Shown one piece after another: positions 10,971 to 18,840 of a stretch of DNA of 33,664 nucleotides (positions within the stretch are counted from its first letter, which is position 1; each line of letters begins with the position of its first letter). The notes beneath the pieces are model-generated. The model had not been told where the DNA came from. It saw nothing but the letters and a program-made list of their open reading frames with translations, and made no database searches. Both the position numbers and the translations under genes were made by a program. Source of the stretch: Alphaproteobacteria bacterium (GTDB lineage Bacteria; Pseudomonadota; Alphaproteobacteria; Rs-D84); the NCBI GenBank assembly GCA_017546265.1, contig JAFYXG010000017.1, forward strand, positions 1 through 33,664, given 5' to 3'.

Positions 10971-10996
10971 ATACCGTCATTTGGCGGTATTTTTTT
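10971..10996 (+). terminator. Rho-independent terminator
   Basis: ATACCGTCA pairs with TGGCGGTAT (one G-T pair) over a 2-nt loop and is followed by a T run. It ends the gene at 9614-10960. Confidence 0.88.
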
Positions 10997-11069
10997 GTGG
11001 AAATTGGCGTTTTTATCGGTAAAATGTAAGTCCAATAATAAAAAACTATAAAAATAGGAAGAAGTAGAT

Positions 11070-11438
11070 ATGAAAACAAATAACGAATTACATGCAACAT
11101 TCTTGCAACTGATAAACAATGTGCCGGTGCATCGCTTTGATGTGTTGCGTGACGGTGTGACAAAAAACGTTCGTGACTATGCATATGGCAAGGGGCACTA
11201 TTCCATCGGCAATGATTTCAAGGCAGAAGTGACATTCACAGATAAAACCGAACAGGTTATCAAGAGCGTAGTTATCAAAAACAAAACATTTAACACAATC
11301 GTTGCAGATTTCCAGTCAGCCGAACATATGGCATCTATTGCACACGCATTGGATACACGTGTTTTGACATCTCGTGTTGCAGGTGCAAAGGGAATTCAGC
11401 AACAGGCCGAATTAAACCGTTTGGCAAATGCACGATAA
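11070..11438 (+). CDS. Hypothetical protein, 122 residues
   Basis: An unrecognised small basic protein with no signal peptide or membrane segment. It looks mixed alpha/beta: a helical N-terminus, a possible strand pair around residues 50-75 (FKAEVTFTDKTE, VIKSVVIKN), and an Ala/Gln-rich helical C-terminus. AGGAAG about 9 nt upstream of the ATG supports the start. The A/T-rich leader (about 11,000-11,068) holds no convincing -35/-10 pair. It has its own terminator. It may work with its neighbours at 9614 and 11494, but nothing in the sequence proves this. Confidence 0.72.
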   Translation: MKTNNELHATFLQLINNVPVHRFDVLRDGVTKNVRDYAYGKGHYSIGNDFKAEVTFTDKTEQVIKSVVIKNKTFNTIVADFQSAEHMASIAHALDTRVLTSRVAGAKGIQQQAELNRLANAR

Positions 11439-11460
11439 AAACATTTGTTTGACTCAAAAA

Positions 11461-11488
11461 AAACAACGCCGATTGGCGGTGTTTTTTT
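11461..11488. terminator. Bidirectional terminator between convergent genes
   Basis: AAACAACGCC pairs with GGCGGTGTTT (one mismatch) over a 4-nt loop, with flanking A and T runs. It can end both the plus gene at 11070 and the minus gene ending at 11494. Confidence 0.82.
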
Positions 11489-11493
11489 TATTC

Positions 11494-12426
11494 TTAATGT
11501 TGGGGTGGCAATGTGCATATTTGCGTCAATATGTTCTGGGTTTTACGCAGTGATTCCTTGATTTCTTTATCAACAGTGGTCAGTTTTAACGCAGTGGCTA
11601 TCTTTTGCTGGGTCTGGGCCAACAGGGCATCGCCATCGTGGGTCTGCCAATATTCACTGGTGCAAAGGGGAACACCACACCACGATGGATAAATATCATC
11701 GTTTATTATTAAACTTTGCAAATACAAGTTTTCTTTGTTTTCACGCCAACGGATATTATAACTGACGACTTCGTGAAAGACATTTATTACCTCTTCGGCC
11801 TTGGATTCTTGAAAGTAATCCGTCATAACAAATTCTGTTGCCTGTTGGGCCAGGGAACCCTGATACAGGTGGCGATATTCAATAAATTTGTGTGCATTGT
11901 CCCCCAATGCCTTGGCAGTGTCATTTTTTGGACCATAAAACGCATTATACTGACGGGGGCTTTCCTTGATACCATGGACGTTTTCATTGTGGGCAACCGC
12001 ACACAGCATAACCGCCAATTTGGCAGGTTGCAAAACCGCCATAAAGAACCGACCACCACGGGCACCGGCATCACTTTGTGGAAAAAACTCGAACATAGGG
12101 ACACCACCACGAGGTTTCTTTTGTCCACGGATAAATCCGTCCGGGGTGGTGGAACCTTCGATTGCGTCAAGAATTGGTTGCAGACCGTTTTTGGAATTTA
12201 CGGCCTTGTGAACCGCCATGGAATCATATACTTCCTGTTTGGTTTGCATTTTGCTGATTAAACTGGAATCTAAAAAACGTTCCAGCAAATCGATAAATTT
12301 ATGCTCGGTGCCAGTGGCATCAATAAAACTGCTGTCTTTATAGACAACAACAAAATTATAGTCAGACAGGTCCGGTGTTTGGACGGACGCAGTTGATTGT
12401 TTTTTTGATTTAGTTGCCTTGGCCAT
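11494..12426 (-). CDS. Hypothetical cytoplasmic protein, 310 residues
   Basis: I do not recognise a family. The N-terminus is Lys/Ser/Thr-rich and probably disordered (about 1-18). The rest is a soluble mixed fold with conserved-looking segments such as GVPMFEFFPQSDAG, GGRFFMAVLQPAK and YPSWCGVPLCTSEYW. No membrane helices are visible. It lies 12 nt downstream of the gene at 12849-12439 on the same strand, and a promoter stands only in front of that gene, so the two form an operon. Codon use is host-like. No catalytic motif can be named. Confidence 0.78.
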   Translation of the reverse strand: MAKATKSKKQSTASVQTPDLSDYNFVVVYKDSSFIDATGTEHKFIDLLERFLDSSLISKMQTKQEVYDSMAVHKAVNSKNGLQPILDAIEGSTTPDGFIRGQKKPRGGVPMFEFFPQSDAGARGGRFFMAVLQPAKLAVMLCAVAHNENVHGIKESPRQYNAFYGPKNDTAKALGDNAHKFIEYRHLYQGSLAQQATEFVMTDYFQESKAEEVINVFHEVVSYNIRWRENKENLYLQSLIINDDIYPSWCGVPLCTSEYWQTHDGDALLAQTQQKIATALKLTTVDKEIKESLRKTQNILTQICTLPPQH

Positions 12427-12438
12427 AATAAAATTCCG

Positions 12439-12849
12439 TTATTTTTGATGCAGTGTGATAATCGTTATACTCTCTACCAGTTCTTGGCGTTTTTCCAGCA
12501 ATCTTTCAGTTGCGATTTTCATCAGGTTTGCACGCTGGGTCGCAGTCATTTGTGACAATACAGACAGTGTTTGTTCCGCCACGGCATAGTCGTTTAGCAT
12601 TTGGGCTATTTGAGAGTTATTAAAACTGCGTTGACCATCGATGATGTCACGGCAGACCCGTTTGATTACAACGGGCACATAGATGTCAAACGTGCGACAT
12701 ACCTGGTCTATTTTTTGTTCGGTCCCCAGGCGGGTGTTCTGCATCATTTTAACCGTCTGAATAAGCCACATTACAATTTCTTCGTCAGATGCAGTTTTCA
12801 GATACGCCTGAACCAGTTGTATTTGTTGTCTTGATTTACTTGAAACCAT
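12439..12849 (-). CDS. Hypothetical all-helical protein, 136 residues
   Basis: A soluble protein that reads as entirely alpha-helical (for example EEIVMWLIQTVKMMQN and LMKIATERLLEKRQELVES). There is no signal peptide or membrane span, and I do not recognise a family. GGGAA precedes the ATG at 12849. It is the first gene of a two-gene operon with 11494-12426. The helical character would suit an adaptor or partner of the downstream protein, which is inference only. Confidence 0.75.
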   Translation of the reverse strand: MVSSKSRQQIQLVQAYLKTASDEEIVMWLIQTVKMMQNTRLGTEQKIDQVCRTFDIYVPVVIKRVCRDIIDGQRSFNNSQIAQMLNDYAVAEQTLSVLSQMTATQRANLMKIATERLLEKRQELVESITIITLHQK

Positions 12850-12875
12850 TTTGTTCCCTTGTTTATTCTACTCTA

Positions 12876-12903
12876 ATTTTAGGACAAAATTCCATAAAGT
12901 CAA
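12876..12903 (-). promoter_or_regulatory. Promoter of the 12849-11494 operon
   Basis: On the minus strand TTGACT (12898-12903) and TAAAAT (12876-12881) are spaced by 16 bp, 26 nt upstream of the ATG at 12849. Confidence 0.65.
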
Positions 12904-12932
12904 TAGAAATTGAAACTTTTAATCCCCTGCCC

Positions 12933-12960
12933 TTTACAAATGATGAAAATGCACTATAAT
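12933..12960 (+). promoter_or_regulatory. Promoter of the HD hydrolase gene, with a long leader
   Basis: TTTACA (12933-12938) and TATAAT (12955-12960) are spaced by 16 bp. The start codon at 13098 is about 130 nt downstream of the predicted transcription start. The leader begins with a small hairpin, GTTGG (12966-12970) against CCAAC (12979-12983), and later has CCATC pairing with GATGG. Confidence 0.6.
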
Positions 12961-13097
12961 AGGTGCGTTGGGTGATGAACCAACATAATCAAAGAAACTA
13001 TTTCCATTTTTCACAGATTTCGGACGACTGAATCCATCGATTTGATGGTGGCGGTGGTGCGTGCGTGGTATGGAATAAAACAATAGGGAGAATATCA

Positions 13098-13646
13098 ATG
13101 AAAGCAAATATATTTGATGCGTTGCAATTTGCAACAAATGCACACAGCGGACAATTTCGCAAAGGAACAAAGATTCCATACATTGTCCATCCGGTCACTG
13201 TTATGCAGACACTGATAGAATATGGGGCATCGGACGATGCGGTTATGGCGGGAATACTGCACGATACATTGGAAGACACACCGACAACAGTCGCAGATTT
13301 AGAACAGAATTTCGGAAAACGGATAACACAACTGGTTATCGGGGCATCGGAAATGGATAAATCTTTGTCATGGGAAGAACGCAAGGAACACACACTGGAC
13401 ACATTGGGCAAGTGTGACGATTTAGATTTGTTGATGGTGACGTGTGCCGACAAATTCAGCAATATTCGCAGTATTATCGCCGACCACAAAAAATTCGGAG
13501 ATGATGTTTGGACACGCTTTAATCGGGGATACGATTTGCAAAAGTGGTATTATGGGGGACTGGGCCAGATATTTGTGCAACACATCGACAAATCACGTTT
13601 GTTTGCGGACTATGCCGATGCAGTGCAACAAATATTCGGGAAATAA
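13098..13646 (+). CDS. Small HD-domain hydrolase, SpoT/MESH1-like alarmone hydrolase family
   Basis: A 182-residue stand-alone HD-superfamily metallohydrolase. It carries the family residues in order: His31 in IVHPVTVM, His55-Asp56 in ILHDTLED with Glu59-Asp60, and Asp118 in CADKFSNI. These are the metal and substrate motifs of the (p)ppGpp hydrolase domain of SpoT and of small alarmone hydrolases. There is no synthetase, TGS or ACT domain. The predicted role is removal of the stringent-response nucleotide (p)ppGpp or a related nucleotide; other HD specificities are possible. The ATG at 13098 has AGGGAG upstream; an in-frame ATG 33 bp earlier lacks such a site. It is convergent with the exchanger gene, with only 4 bp between the stops. 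Confidence 0.85.
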   Translation: MKANIFDALQFATNAHSGQFRKGTKIPYIVHPVTVMQTLIEYGASDDAVMAGILHDTLEDTPTTVADLEQNFGKRITQLVIGASEMDKSLSWEERKEHTLDTLGKCDDLDLLMVTCADKFSNIRSIIADHKKFGDDVWTRFNRGYDLQKWYYGGLGQIFVQHIDKSRLFADYADAVQQIFGK

Positions 13647-13650
13647 AATC

Positions 13651-14580
13651 TTACTTCCCGGCAATCAGCATTACCAAATACGCCAGATATATCAAAACGA
13701 ACACAACCCCTGCCCCACGGGTCAGACGGTGATGACGAACCGTGAACAGCCACAGCAATACAACCGCCAGTAATGCCACAAGGGTATCAAACCAGAACGC
13801 AGGATTAAATGGTATTGGCAATATCAGACCTGCGATTCCCAACACAAACAGTATATTGAATATGTTGGAACCGACAATATTACCAATCGCAATATCTGTC
13901 TGACCATGACGGGCCGCAACAGCACTGGTGACCAGTTCGGGCAAACTGGTTCCAATCGCAACGATAGTCAATCCAATAACACGTTCCGACACACCGATAT
14001 AACGGGCGATGTCTGATGCGGACGATACGGTAATTTTACTGCCCACAACCAATGCGACCAACCCCAACAAGATGAACAAGGCAATTTTAACGGCACCGAT
14101 ATCTTTGTCATCGGGCAATTCACATTCTGTTCCACGGGATACAATAAACAGATACACCAAGAACAGTGCAAAAATACCCAGCATAATCCCTGCCCACAAT
14201 TGCGATACGTTGCCAAAGTGCATTCCAACCCAGCCCAACAGCACGGTTATCGCACCCATAAATGGAATTTCATAACGAACTGTATTTTTCTGAACCGCCA
14301 AGGGCGATAAAATCGCACACAGTCCCAAAATAAAGAAAATATTTACAATATTTGATCCCAGAACATTACCTATTGCAATGGCATTAGAACCGTTAAGTGC
14401 AGATGCGATGCTGACCCCGGCCTCGGGTGCACTGGTTCCCATGGCGACAATGGTCAGACCGATAACAATCGGCGGTATGCACATACGTTTGGCCAACGCA
14501 GTAGATCCTGCGACAAAGTAATCCGCACCCTTGATAAGAAACACAAATCCCAATACCAACCATACAATATTCAGCAACAT
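13651..14580 (-). CDS. Calcium/sodium antiporter, CaCA family (YrbG-like)
   Basis: A 309-residue inner-membrane cation exchanger with about ten helices arranged as two inverted repeats. Each half has the alpha-repeat signature: GTSAPE (48-53) with GNVLGSNIVN (about 72-81) in the first half, and GTSLPE with GNIVGSNIFN in the second. The glutamates and asparagines of these motifs bind the ions in characterised members. The best guess is Ca2+ extrusion coupled to Na+ or H+ uptake. AGGGGG stands 6 nt before the ATG. It is divergent from the protease gene at 14704, with a 123-bp gap between them. Confidence 0.92.
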   Translation of the reverse strand: MLLNIVWLVLGFVFLIKGADYFVAGSTALAKRMCIPPIVIGLTIVAMGTSAPEAGVSIASALNGSNAIAIGNVLGSNIVNIFFILGLCAILSPLAVQKNTVRYEIPFMGAITVLLGWVGMHFGNVSQLWAGIMLGIFALFLVYLFIVSRGTECELPDDKDIGAVKIALFILLGLVALVVGSKITVSSASDIARYIGVSERVIGLTIVAIGTSLPELVTSAVAARHGQTDIAIGNIVGSNIFNILFVLGIAGLILPIPFNPAFWFDTLVALLAVVLLWLFTVRHHRLTRGAGVVFVLIYLAYLVMLIAGK

Positions 14581-14654
14581 TTTATTTCCCCCTGTTATGT
14601 TTTTGCGATGGGAATTATAGCATTATTGGAACTATAAGAAAGAAGTTTTTTACC

Positions 14655-14684
14655 TTGCGTTGCGATTATCGTTTTTGCTAGCAT
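14655..14684 (+). promoter_or_regulatory. Candidate promoter of the protease gene
   Basis: TTGCGT (14655-14660) and TAGCAT (14679-14684) are spaced by 18 bp, with TGC directly before the -10 (extended -10). An AGGGGGC ribosome binding site and the ATG at 14704 follow. Confidence 0.45.
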
Positions 14685-14703
14685 TTGCGTATCAGGGGGC
14701 AGA

Positions 14704-17424
14704 ATGCGTAGATTTTCACTGTTTTTACTGGCAACACTGATGTGTGGTGGGGCATATGCCGGCACCGGCACAGTTGATAATCGTGAATACGTGAACTGGT
14801 CTTCGGCCCCGTATAACAAGATTGTTCGCATTACCCGTGGTGGCGGATTATGCACGGGTCAATATGTTGCCCCTAATTTAATTTTGACGGCGGGGCACTG
14901 CCTGAATATGAGTGAATCCTGGTCTGGTCGTGGTCGCATTGGAAAATCGGATATTGAAATACACCTGGCCGATGGGCGAAGCACGATGGGAACCATTGTT
15001 GATTATGGTCAGAATATTGACTATGACTGGGGGATGGTGCTGATTACGGACAGTGCATTTTATCACGATGGGCCGTTTGATGTTTCGGGGGCAAACGTTC
15101 TGAACACCACCGTCACAAATGCAGGATTTGGATTTATGCGTATTCTGGCAGACAATGAAATCAATGTGTTGCGTGATATCTGGACCCAGACCATGGCGGA
15201 AAACCCCGGCATAAAACGCAGTGATTTTATGCAAATTTTCTATAAAGCATCCGAACGCATAAACCAGGCAATCAGCCAGGGAACAATTTCCAAAGCATTG
15301 GTCGAACCAAAAACATTAAAGGCACACATTGGGTGCAGATTGAAAAACTGGGCATCGGGGGGCGGTTCAACGTTGTTGGTGGAAAGTGACTGCGATACGT
15401 TTAACGGCAATTCGGGTGGTCCGTTCTTTCGTGACAATACCATTTACGGAATCAGTGCGTTGGGCCTGCACACATGGGACAACGACAATAACAGTGCCGC
15501 AACACCGCCCAAGCAATTCTTTAATGCAATACAAACGTTAAAACGCAAATACCCCATTGGAACCACCGCAAGCCAGGTAAATGCATCCGCAGATAATACG
15601 ACCAGTGGGGGGCTGCACATATACGGCAGGGACGACACACCACCACTGTTGCGTGGTGCAGAACGGACCGCTTTTTTCGCAAATAATCTGGACGGTAAAT
15701 TCAGTGAAAATAACACCGTTGACTATCAACAGGTGGCTGATGATGGAAACACACATAACCCAACCAAAACGTCTGATTATTTGCAGGGTGGACTGCACAC
15801 CATAACAACCAGTGACAGTCCACGGGAATATGAACAGGCATGTGAATCTGGTGGGGGCAAGCCCATAACCCGGATTTCTGATGCGGCGATGCAGACCGTG
15901 GGGTGCATCAATCCGTTCGATAAATGGTTGCCAAACACAAACAATACAAGGGGTATTTACAGTGTATCGGTGGACAGCAATACGCCACGGGTGCTGCTGG
16001 ATGAAAAAAATCCGAAACAATTTAATCTGGAATATAAACAGATTTGGCAAGACCAGTGTTTTTCAATGGGACTGTCCACTAATTTCGAACATGAACAGTA
16101 TCAGTTGGCTACATCAACACTGACATGTGGGTCGGTGGTCGCTGCATCCGGTGTCACAGGGGTGGTAGAGGATATTGGGGCATCTGATACTTATTACTGG
16201 GACAATGTGGACCCAACAAAACTGAAAGAATACAAGGAAGATGGAATACACTTCCTAATCGAAAAAGGTATAGAGGCAAAATACAGTGCCGCATGCAAAA
16301 AAGGTGGTGGGGTTTATACTTTCCGTGACAATATAGAAGAACCCTTCTCTATCGGGTGCATAAACCCAGATGGGGACTGGTTGCCAAATAAACGCAACAC
16401 AAACGGACGGGTTCATACGGTCGAATTTGGCCTAGATACACCATACGTGCTGAAAGACGAAGATGACCCAACGATATTTGACTGGGGCTATGGTAATTAT
16501 TGGGTCGAATACTGCGAAAAACTGGGTCTGTCGGCCAGTTCGGCAAATGGCGGACGGATGCTGTTCTGTGGGTCGGTGACAAATGTCGCCGATGGCCAAC
16601 GGACTATGTTCAATATGGCCGATATGCAACGGCAGGCAGAACTGGAATCCAAATTGTTAGCGGATGCAAACCAGATTGATAATATGTCAGATAAAGAACT
16701 GATGCAATTCCTGGGCAATACAGCCGAATATCAATACCTGTTGGAAAAATACAATCTGTATCAAGATGCGTTGGGACAGGAAAATTCCCTGGCTAACCGT
16801 ATGTTGGGGGCGATTGGTATTGGGGCCGGCGGTATCGGTGGAATGATGATTGCATCGGGTATCGCAGAACAACAGGCCGACAAAGATGCCCAAATCGATA
16901 TGCAGGCATATCTGGCAACATTCCGTTGTGACGCAGGAACCGGACAGCAATGGAAAGGTGGTGAAACAAATATCGAACTGCCTGTTGCTGATTTAACCGC
17001 ACTGAAAACAGAATACGTCACACTGGCCGATAGTATAAAGTCACTGAAAGAACAGTTGGGCATGCAACCCGGCATAGAAAGCGAAACAATCGCAGACAGT
17101 GTCAATATGGGACTGTATGATAATGTGGCGGCAACACCGGTCGATGGGGTCTATACTTCGATTGCAAATGCAATTCTGGACGAAAACAGCACCGATGCGA
17201 CCGAGTGGGCCGAACAAAAAGAAAAAACAACAACAAAAATCCAAACAGGAACAACAATCGGCGTGACTGGGGTTGGGGGTGCCATGATTGGTAATATGGT
17301 GATAAATCGGGATATGTATTTCAATAGTAATAAAAATGACGATACTGAATCTGACGATGTCGATACCGATACGTCCCGTGATGTGACACGGCGAACAACA
17401 CGAAAAACAACAAAACGCCAGTAA
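14704..17424 (+). CDS. Secreted trypsin-like serine protease with duplicated Cys module and two glycine-rich hydrophobic segments
   Basis: A 906-residue exported protein. Signal peptide: residues 1-19 (AYA cleavage). A chymotrypsin-fold protease domain (about 30-285) shows the full triad: His65 in LTAGHC, Asp108 in YDWGMVLI and Ser237 in GNSGGP. Two related modules of about 100 residues follow (about 376-481 and 526-625), each with a Cys-x-x-Gly-Gly-Gly-like start, GCINP, a WLPN segment and a closing CGSV. A helical region is next, then a Gly-rich hydrophobic segment (about 700-722), a second one (about 850-866), and a polar tail rich in Asp, Thr, Arg and Lys. The two hydrophobic segments could be membrane spans or a hairpin. 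It may be a surface or envelope protease; the substrate is unknown. Codon use is host-like. Confidence 0.85.
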   Translation: MRRFSLFLLATLMCGGAYAGTGTVDNREYVNWSSAPYNKIVRITRGGGLCTGQYVAPNLILTAGHCLNMSESWSGRGRIGKSDIEIHLADGRSTMGTIVDYGQNIDYDWGMVLITDSAFYHDGPFDVSGANVLNTTVTNAGFGFMRILADNEINVLRDIWTQTMAENPGIKRSDFMQIFYKASERINQAISQGTISKALVEPKTLKAHIGCRLKNWASGGGSTLLVESDCDTFNGNSGGPFFRDNTIYGISALGLHTWDNDNNSAATPPKQFFNAIQTLKRKYPIGTTASQVNASADNTTSGGLHIYGRDDTPPLLRGAERTAFFANNLDGKFSENNTVDYQQVADDGNTHNPTKTSDYLQGGLHTITTSDSPREYEQACESGGGKPITRISDAAMQTVGCINPFDKWLPNTNNTRGIYSVSVDSNTPRVLLDEKNPKQFNLEYKQIWQDQCFSMGLSTNFEHEQYQLATSTLTCGSVVAASGVTGVVEDIGASDTYYWDNVDPTKLKEYKEDGIHFLIEKGIEAKYSAACKKGGGVYTFRDNIEEPFSIGCINPDGDWLPNKRNTNGRVHTVEFGLDTPYVLKDEDDPTIFDWGYGNYWVEYCEKLGLSASSANGGRMLFCGSVTNVADGQRTMFNMADMQRQAELESKLLADANQIDNMSDKELMQFLGNTAEYQYLLEKYNLYQDALGQENSLANRMLGAIGIGAGGIGGMMIASGIAEQQADKDAQIDMQAYLATFRCDAGTGQQWKGGETNIELPVADLTALKTEYVTLADSIKSLKEQLGMQPGIESETIADSVNMGLYDNVAATPVDGVYTSIANAILDENSTDATEWAEQKEKTTTKIQTGTTIGVTGVGGAMIGNMVINRDMYFNSNKNDDTESDDVDTDTSRDVTRRTTRKTTKRQ

Positions 17425-17429
17425 TTCTG

Positions 17430-17453
17430 CCCCCCGAAATCGGGGGGATTTTT
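17430..17453 (+). terminator. Rho-independent terminator after the protease gene
   Basis: CCCCCCGA pairs with TCGGGGGG over a 2-nt loop and is followed by ATTTTT. Confidence 0.88.
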
Positions 17454-17502
17454 ATTGTGCCGACAACCTATAGCACTAGGACAAAAATCTTGCAAAAAAC
17501 CC

Positions 17503-17531
17503 TTGATTTAGACACTGAATACAATCATAAT
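17503..17531 (+). promoter_or_regulatory. Promoter of the HTH regulator gene
   Basis: TTGATT (17503-17508) and CATAAT (17526-17531) are spaced by 17 bp, and AAAAGGAG follows before the ATG at 17575. Confidence 0.6.
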
Positions 17532-17574
17532 GAGAAACATATTTATTTTTCTAAATTTCTTAAAAGGAGAGAAC

Positions 17575-17850
17575 ATGTTGCAACATTCCGCCGTGTGGGG
17601 TGCCATTGATTCATTGGCAATCAACAATAATTTTACCCGATCTGGGCTGGCCAGATTTTGCGGACTGGACGCAACAACGTTTAATGTCAGCAAACGTTTT
17701 GAGCCATCCGGCAAACCACGTTGGCCAGCAATGCTGACACTCAGCAAGATTTTATCCGCCACAGGCACAACAATGACTGAATTTGGACGACTGTGCGATG
17801 AATATAAAAATCTGCACCAAAATCAGGATGCAGGCACAAATGCTAAATAA
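17575..17850 (+). CDS. Orphan helix-turn-helix regulator of the S24/LexA-like type, lacking the peptidase domain
   Basis: A 91-residue protein. Residues 1-75 match from memory the N-terminal HTH of alphaproteobacterial S24-family regulators: VWGAIDSLA, then GLARFCGLDATTFNVSKR, PRWPAMLTLSKIL and ATGTTMTEF. In those proteins the HTH is followed by an autocleaving S24 peptidase domain of about 120 residues; here the reading frame stops after a short Asn/Gln-rich tail. The ATG at 17575 is set by AAAGGAG about 6 nt upstream; an upstream in-frame ATG at 17530 overlaps the -10. It may act as a constitutive repressor, or be the remnant of a longer regulator. Confidence 0.75.
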   Translation: MLQHSAVWGAIDSLAINNNFTRSGLARFCGLDATTFNVSKRFEPSGKPRWPAMLTLSKILSATGTTMTEFGRLCDEYKNLHQNQDAGTNAK

Positions 17851-17873
17851 CTGCCGTTGGGGGGGGCACAGTA

Positions 17874-17990
17874 ATGCACAATCATGATAAATTATGGAAT
17901 GAACTGGTAAAATATGCCGATGAATATCGCCGGCGGATAAACCGCCCCACCCCAGCCCCTAAAAACATAAAACGCCCCCCGGTAAAGTAA
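17874..17990 (+). CDS. Possible small basic protein, 38 residues
   Basis: A short frame starting with ATG at 17874, 23 nt after the regulator stop. It encodes a basic peptide (MHNHDKLWNELVKYADEYRRR, then a Pro/Lys-rich tail ending KRPPVK). A G-rich run about 8 nt upstream could serve as ribosome binding site. The helical, charged N-terminal half and Pro-rich tail look protein-like, and it could be co-transcribed with the regulator. No family recognised; a chance frame cannot be excluded. Confidence 0.45.
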   Translation: MHNHDKLWNELVKYADEYRRRINRPTPAPKNIKRPPVK

Positions 17991-18009
17991 AACGCAGGGG
18001 CAAGTATTC

Positions 18010-18324
18010 TTATTTTATTTTGTAATTGTCGCAGTATTTAACAATTTCGTGTGCCAGTTCAATTGCCTGCTGTATTGCTGTTTTGGGACCTTCATCAAAT
18101 CGGCAAGGTTCGATTCTGCTGGCATCGATTATTTGGGCATTTGGTCCCTTGTATTGTTTGATTGGTTGACCATCGATGGTTGGGCAAAACCAGTCCGAAA
18201 GAAAGTGCGGTTCATTACGATAGAAATAATAAATACCAAATTTGCAATGCTTGTCACAGCCATCGCAAATTGTTCCGTTTGGCCCCGTATGCAGGTTTGT
18301 TTCTTTTTCCTGTGTAAATGACAT
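18010..18324 (-). CDS. Small Cys-motif protein (paralogue of the gene at 18505-18831)
   Basis: A 104-residue soluble protein. The N-terminus has MSFTQEKETN followed by CDGCDKHCKFGIY, a C-x2-C-x3-C motif likely to bind a metal, and the C-terminus ends EIVKYCDNYKIK. The same pattern (MSFxQ, TN, CxGCxKxC, GIY, PTI, EIxKxCDNYK) appears in the gene at 18505-18831, so the two arose by duplication. I choose the ATG at 18324 because alignment with the paralogue starts there. It is the last gene of a four-gene minus-strand run. Function unknown. Confidence 0.72.
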   Translation of the reverse strand: MSFTQEKETNLHTGPNGTICDGCDKHCKFGIYYFYRNEPHFLSDWFCPTIDGQPIKQYKGPNAQIIDASRIEPCRFDEGPKTAIQQAIELAHEIVKYCDNYKIK

Positions 18325-18337
18325 TTTTGTTTGCCTT

Positions 18338-18496
18338 TTATCTGTGTTTGCACAATTCATCTGGCTGGGGCAGGAAATACTCTTTCTTGAAATCATCGGC
18401 CGTATATGGACGGGGTATTCTTTTCGCCTTGGTTATAAACTCGTAGGCCACAGAGTCCAAAAATTTTCCTTTTTTCTGCTTGTCCATTTTGGTCAT
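18338..18496 (-). CDS. Small protein, 52 residues, between the two Cys-motif paralogues
   Basis: A short frame starting at ATG 18496 with AAGGA 6 nt upstream, 8 nt after the preceding stop and 13 nt before the next start. The product (MTKMDKQKKGKFLDSVAYEF and so on) is basic at its N-terminus and contains RPYTADDFKKEYFLP and a single Cys near its end. The tight spacing, the ribosome binding site and protein-like composition make it a probable gene. No family recognised. Confidence 0.6.
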   Translation of the reverse strand: MTKMDKQKKGKFLDSVAYEFITKAKRIPRPYTADDFKKEYFLPQPDELCKHR

Positions 18497-18504
18497 TTTT
18501 TTCC

Positions 18505-18831
18505 TTATCTTGTCTTGTAGTTATCGCACAGCTTGGCGATTTCACGGGCTTTTTGTAAAATCCGTTTTTCGTATTCTTTGCGTTTTATCACATCATCTTG
18601 ATGCAGTAAATCCACATCAAACACAACGGTATTCCAATGACCGTCTTCGTCATAGTAATCATTGATACGATGGTCGGCGATTGTTGGATAGGCAAATTGT
18701 TTGACTTGGCCCAAATTTTTGCTTTTACGTTTTGCCTCGGCCAAGGTTTCTTCATAAATGCCCAATGTGCACCTTTTTTCGCAACCGTTGCACACCTTGA
18801 TATTTGTTTTATTTGCCTGAGAAAACGACAT
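18505..18831 (-). CDS. Small Cys-motif protein (paralogue of the gene at 18010-18324)
   Basis: A 108-residue soluble protein with CNGCEKRCTLGIY near the N-terminus (residues 14-26), a C-x2-C-x3-C motif, a middle part with an acidic, aromatic segment (DYYDEDGHWNTVVFDVD), and a helical Lys/Glu-rich C-terminus ending EIAKLCDNYKTR. It shares its first and last motifs with the gene at 18010-18324, while the middles differ. It lies 9 nt downstream of the gene at 18841-19038. Function unknown; small metal-binding or redox proteins and nucleic-acid-binding zinc proteins are both possible. Confidence 0.75.
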   Translation of the reverse strand: MSFSQANKTNIKVCNGCEKRCTLGIYEETLAEAKRKSKNLGQVKQFAYPTIADHRINDYYDEDGHWNTVVFDVDLLHQDDVIKRKEYEKRILQKAREIAKLCDNYKTR

Positions 18832-18840
18832 CGAACACCC

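Noticed and set aside
11716-12261. 181-residue plus-strand frame
   Set aside because: Antisense to the host-style gene at 11494-12426, with no promoter or ribosome binding site of its own.
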